Below are positions 59,681-64,000 of a stretch of 64,000 bases of DNA, one piece after another. The DNA comes from Papaver somniferum (lineage: Eukaryota > Streptophyta > Magnoliopsida > Ranunculales > Papaveraceae). The DNA lies in contig NC_039358.1 of the NCBI RefSeq assembly GCF_003573695.1, positions 237,895,674 to 237,959,673 of the forward strand. The letters are read 5' to 3'. Each line of letters opens with the position of its first letter. Position 1 is the stretch's first letter. The position numbers and the translations under genes are program-made. The notes under the pieces are model-generated. The model was not told the origin of the DNA. It ran no database searches and saw nothing but the letters and a program-made list of their open reading frames with translations.

Positions 59681-62564
59681 TTATGAGCAAACTTCAGCAT
59701 AGGGCGGTGTGGCCACCACATTAGAAATACGACCTACTCTAATGAAGAAAGGGACAGTTGATCGAATAAAAATCATCCAAATATTTGATTTCTTCTCACC
59801 ATTTTGTAGATATTTAAAAATGGATCCAACGCGAAAAGACTGGGGTCATTCTTAGGCCGTCCGGAGAAATTTTGAGCAAACTTCAGCATAGGGCCGGTGT
59901 GGCCGCCACATTGGAAATACGACCTACCCTAATGGAGAAAGGGACAATTTATCGAATAAAAATCATCCAAATATGTGATTTCTTTTCACCATTTTGTAGA
60001 TATTTAAAAATGGAGCCAATGCAAAAATACTGAGGTCATTCTTAGGCCGTCCGGAGAAATTATGAGAAAACTTCAGCACAGGGCCGATGTGGCCGCCACA
60101 TTGGAAATACGACCTACCCTAATGGAGAAAGGGATAATTTATTGAATAAAAATCATCCAAATATTTGATTTCTTCTCACCATTTTGTAGAGAATTTGAAA
60201 ATGGAGCTACTGCGAAAAGACTAAGGTCATTCTTAGGCCGTCCGGTGAAATTATGAGCAAATTTCAGCATAGGGCCGGTGTGGCCGCCACATTGGAAATA
60301 CAACCTACCCTAATGGAGAAAGGGACAATGGATAGAACAAAAATCATCCAAATATTTGATTTTCTTCTCACCATTTTATAAAGAATTTAAAAATGGAGCC
60401 AACGCGAAAAGACTGAGGTCATTCTTAGGCCGTCCGGAGAAATTTTGAGCAAACTTCAACAAAAGGCCGGGGTGGCCGCCACATTGGAAATACGACCTAC
60501 CCTAATGGAGAAAAGGACAATTTATCGAATAAAAATCATCTAAATATTTGATTTCTTTTCACCATTATGTGGAGAATTTAAAAATGGATCCAACGTGAAA
60601 AGACTGTGCTCATTCTTAGGCCGTCCGGAGAAATTACGAGCAAACTTCATCATAGGGACGGTGTGGCCGCCACATTAGAAATATGACCTACTCTAATGAA
60701 GAAAGGGACAATTGATCGAATAAAAATCATCCAAATATTTGATTTCTTCTCACCATTTTGTAGATATTTAAAAATGGAGCCAACGAGAAAAGACAGAGGT
60801 CATTCTTAGGCCGTCCGGAGAAATTATGAGCAAATTCATCATAGGGCGGTGTGGCCGCCACATTAGAAATACGACCTACTCTAATGAAGAAAGGGACAGT
60901 TGATCGAATAAAAATCATCCAAATATTTGATTTCTTCTCACCATTTTGTAGATATTTAAAAATGGATCCAACGCGAAAAGACTGGGGTCATTCTTAGTCC
61001 GTCCGGAGAAATTATGATAAAACTTCAGCATAGGGCCGATGTGGCCGCCACATTAGAAATACGACCTACCCTAATGAAGAAGGGATAATTTTTCGAATAA
61101 AAATCATCCAAATATTTGATTTCTTCTCACCATTTTATAAAGAATTTATAAATGGAGCCAACGCGAAAAGACTGAGGTCATTCTTAGGCCGTCCGAAGAA
61201 ATTATGAGCAAACTTCAGCATAGGAACGGTGTGGCCGCCACATTATAAATACGACCTACTCTAATGAATAAAGGGACAATTGATCGAATAAAAATCATCC
61301 AAATATTTGATTTCTTCTCACCATTTTGTAGATATTTAAAAATGGAGCCAACGCGAAAAGACTGAGGTCATTCTTAGGCCGTCCGGAAAAATTTTGAGCA
61401 AACTTCAGCATAGGGCCGGTGTGGCCGCCACATTGGAAATACGACCTACTCTAATGGATAAAGGGACTCCTGATCGAATAAAAATCATCCAAATATTTGA
61501 TTTATTTTGACCATTTTGTAGAGAATTTAAAAATGGAGCCAACGCGAAAAGACTGAGCTCATTCTTAGGCCGTCCGGAGAAATTATGAGCAAACTTCGGC
61601 ATAGGGCCGGTGTGGCCGCCACATTAGAAATACGACCTACTCTAATGAAGAAAGGGACAATTGATCGAATAAAAATCATCCAAATATTTGATTTCTTCAC
61701 ACCATTTTGTAGATATTTAAAAATGGATCCAACGCGAAAAGACTGGGGTCATTCTTAGGCCGTCCGGAGAAATTTTGAGCAAACTTCAGCATAGGGCCGA
61801 TGTGGCCGCCACATTAGAAATACGACCTACCCTAATGAAGAAGTGACAATTTATCGAATAAAAAATCATCCACATATTTGATTTCTTTTCACCATTTTGT
61901 AGATATTTAAAAATGGAGCCAACGCGAAAAGACTGTGCTCATTCTTAGGCCGTCCGGAGAAATTACGAGCAAACTTCATCATAGGGACGGTGTGGCCGCC
62001 ACATTAGAAATATGACCTACTCTAATGAAGAAAGGGACAATTGATCGAATAAAAATAATCCAAATATATGATTTCTTCTCAACATTTTGTAGATATTTAA
62101 AAATGGATCCAACGAGAAAAGACTGAGGTCATTCTTAGGCCGTCCGGAAAAATTATGAGCAAACTTCATCATAGGGCCGGTGTGGCCGCCACATTAGAAA
62201 TATGACCTACTCTAATGGAGAAAGGGACAATTGATCGAATAAAAATCATCCAAATATTTGATTTATTCTCACCATTTTGTAGAGAATTTAAAAATGGAGC
62301 CAACACGAAAAGACTAAGGTCATTCTTAGGCCGTCCGGAGAAATGATGAGCAAACTTAAACAGAGGGACGGTCTGGCCGCCACATTGGAACTACAACCTA
62401 CTCTAATGAAGAAAGGGACAATTGATCGAATAAAAGTCATCCAAATATTTTATTTTTCTCACCATTTTTGTAAAGAATTTAAAAATGGAGCCAACGCGAA
62501 AAGACTAAGGTCTTCTTAGGCCGTCCGGAGAATTATGAGCAACTTCAGCATAAGACCGGTGTGG

Positions 62565-63314
62565 TGGTTGAAGCAGTGGAGTTGGCGGAGTTGGTAGTGA
62601 AGGTGAGGCTGTTGCAGACGGAGGTGAGGGAGGTGAAGTCGATGGAGAAGAAGGAGGGGAGTGTTTGGTTGATGGGTATAGGTATTAGGTGCTTAGGTGT
62701 GTGGCGGGGATAGAAAGCTTGATGATTTGCAAAGTTGAGCCGAGGGATGCGGAAATGATAGATCGATCTAACGACTACAAGTGAAGATGCTGGTATCGAC
62801 CGTCGGATGCCTGATACAACGAAACTGACGGCTCAAGATGGAGTTAGGTGCTGTAGTGTTAGACAGGAGCTTCAGACTTTGATGTACTAGCGATGCTGCG
62901 ACCATAGGATACTGAGATGATCCAATCTGACGGCTAGAAAGGGAAACGGGTATGGATATAGGAAATGGATTTGGGTGAGGGTTTTGGGCCTTGGGTATGC
63001 CAAGCCCATATCTTCTTTAAGGACAATTCTTCCTCTTCAAGCCCAGTTCTAGCCTTTTGGTCTTGCGCACAACATTCTTCGCGGCTTCCTTGTGTAATTC
63101 CTCCCGACTTCTCACTACTTTTCTGCTCTTTTCTGCTTCGCAATTCATCTAACTTTATTTATTACCTAAAAATGCAAAATTAATTAATAAAAATATTTAT
63201 TCTCGAAAACAAAGAAAATACAGAATATGGGATAAAATGTAGAATTAATGCACAAAAGATGAGTTAAATTGCCAACAAAAGGGGATAAATATATACAATA
63301 TTTGGCACTTATCA
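62565..63314 (-). mobile_element. 3' LTR of element C
   Basis: On the minus strand it begins TGATAAGTGCCAAATATTG and ends near 62,565, about 750 bp. The left edge is set by where the satellite stops and could be 62,562. The part at 62,571-62,660 is G-rich, and 62,740-62,940 holds two diverged copies of a segment ending CTGACGGCT. The other LTR and TSD lie beyond the window. No promoter motif was convincing. Confidence 0.8.
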
Positions 63315-64000
63315 AATACCCCCAAACCTGAATTTTACTTGTCCTCAAGTAAAACAAAACTAAGGAAATCCTAACTATACCACTGTCGCTGGTCTCTCGA
63401 ATGCATTTAGCGTATGCACTAAGCCTTTTAAACCACTAAGTGTCCCTAGTGGACGAGTGAAGTCTCGTGAAGGTTTACCAGAGGTGTGCCTACAAAACCT
63501 AAGGACAAAATATAAGCTCAGATTCCATCAAACGTGACATGTGCAAAACAGTTTAAGCTCACAGCAAAATGGAGATGTCAATCTAGCTATCGAAGGCACA
63601 ATCCTAGCACTGATAACAAAAAAAGACATGTGATAAGAGTGTAAAGTGTATCTACACATGTGTAAAGAAAGATCTGAAGTTATGACTACTAATCACCAAG
63701 AGATAGTTTCTCAGGCTAAGAACTGAGGTCGAAATCTAGCTAGCTGTCCGGACTTTACGAGAATTGTGAATGAGTTGGAGGTATTTCACAATTACTCGCG
63801 TTGTACATCAATGGCATACACCCTCCTTGCTTATTACAAAAAACAACAAAAGATGACTCTTTACATGACTCTTATTTACATTGACTACTCTCTTTTTATT
63901 TTTGGAACAAGAGAGAATGGAATTGATAAATACTTGATTTTTTTTGTATTTTTTTCTGATATTTTTTTCTGAATATATACATCGTTTTTTTTTTTTTTTT
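63315..64000 (-). mobile_element. 3' internal end of element C
   Basis: Starts with a polypurine tract (minus strand AGGTTTGGGGGTATT at 63,315-63,329) and continues with a noncoding block resembling elements A and B: TTTACCAGAGGTGTGCCTAC at 63,472 and AGTGTCCCTAGTGG at 63,439. It ends at the window edge in T16 (63,985-64,000), at about the same distance from the LTR as the A-rich tracts of A and B. No coding frame is supported. Confidence 0.75.

Larger units (their letters stand above)
41905..62564. repeat. ~191-bp satellite array, right block
   Basis: About 109 more monomers of the same family and orientation, so the two blocks were one array before element B arrived. From about 51,700 to 59,680 monomers are closer to one consensus but carry many single-base deletions. 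Outside that zone monomers are clean. The last monomer breaks at CCGGTGTGG (62,564) against the LTR of element C. Confidence 0.97.

Noticed and set aside
21689..62564. Dozens of 60-90-codon frames on both strands in the satellite
   Set aside because: They repeat once per monomer, end because 188-191 is not generally a multiple of three, and lie on both strands at once. They reflect the monomer sequence and not genes.
21689..62564. Regularly spaced repeats that might suggest a CRISPR array
   Set aside because: The whole monomer is repeated with no unique spacers, units are ~190 bp, and the context is a plant genome.
62934..63183. Overlapping 69-72-codon frames in the LTR of element C
   Set aside because: Opposite-strand overlaps within LTR sequence with no domain or start context.

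Overview
The window is repeat-rich nuclear DNA from a flowering plant, most likely pericentromeric or other heterochromatin. The evidence is three related plant Ty3/Gypsy-type LTR retrotransposons, a CACTA (En/Spm, TNP2) transposase fragment with an upstream plant GRF-zinc-finger gene, and about 33 kb of a ~191-bp satellite. I cannot name the species from sequence alone. No rRNA, tRNA or CRISPR was seen, and no housekeeping gene is intact.

Layout. 1-657: a decayed reading frame, AT-rich DNA and an inverted repeat (613-697). 658-6,857 and 6,858-13,108: two copies of a 6.2-kb tandem duplication, roughly 3% different by eye in the part compared. Each copy holds a 287-bp doublet with a 71-nt hairpin, a ~115-bp repeat x4, a 143-bp minisatellite x14, a Thr/Asn/His-codon-like ACC/ATC tract, a 79-bp doublet and a GRF-zinc-finger reading frame. 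The frame is open in copy 1 and has a stop in copy 2. The right end of each copy is the first 330 bp of an LTR. 12,779-20,835: LTR element A, complete with TSD GTCTT. It encodes damaged gag and protease but no reverse transcriptase or integrase. It sits inside a TNP2 transposase exon that resumes at 20,836 and is cut at about 21,689 by the satellite. 21,689-34,597 and 41,905-62,564: the satellite array, roughly 175 monomers, with several generations of higher-order duplication. 34,598-41,904: LTR element B on the minus strand (TSD GTCAT), inserted in a satellite monomer. It carries a ~547-codon non-gag reading frame broken by three stops. 62,565-64,000: one LTR and the adjoining 3' internal part of element C, minus strand, at the right edge of the array.

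Order of events, from nesting and by-eye divergence: CACTA-type gene; insertion of element A (its LTRs differ by about 4%); 6.2-kb tandem duplication (about 3%); satellite growth; insertion of element B (LTRs about 2%). Elements A and B share termini, primer site, polypurine tract, a leader with matching splice-donor and acceptor-like sites, and a conserved 3' noncoding block, although their main proteins differ. They look like non-autonomous members of one family that would need enzymes from elsewhere. From about 51,700 to 59,680 the satellite is full of single-base deletions and looks like unpolished assembly, so fine details there should not be trusted.
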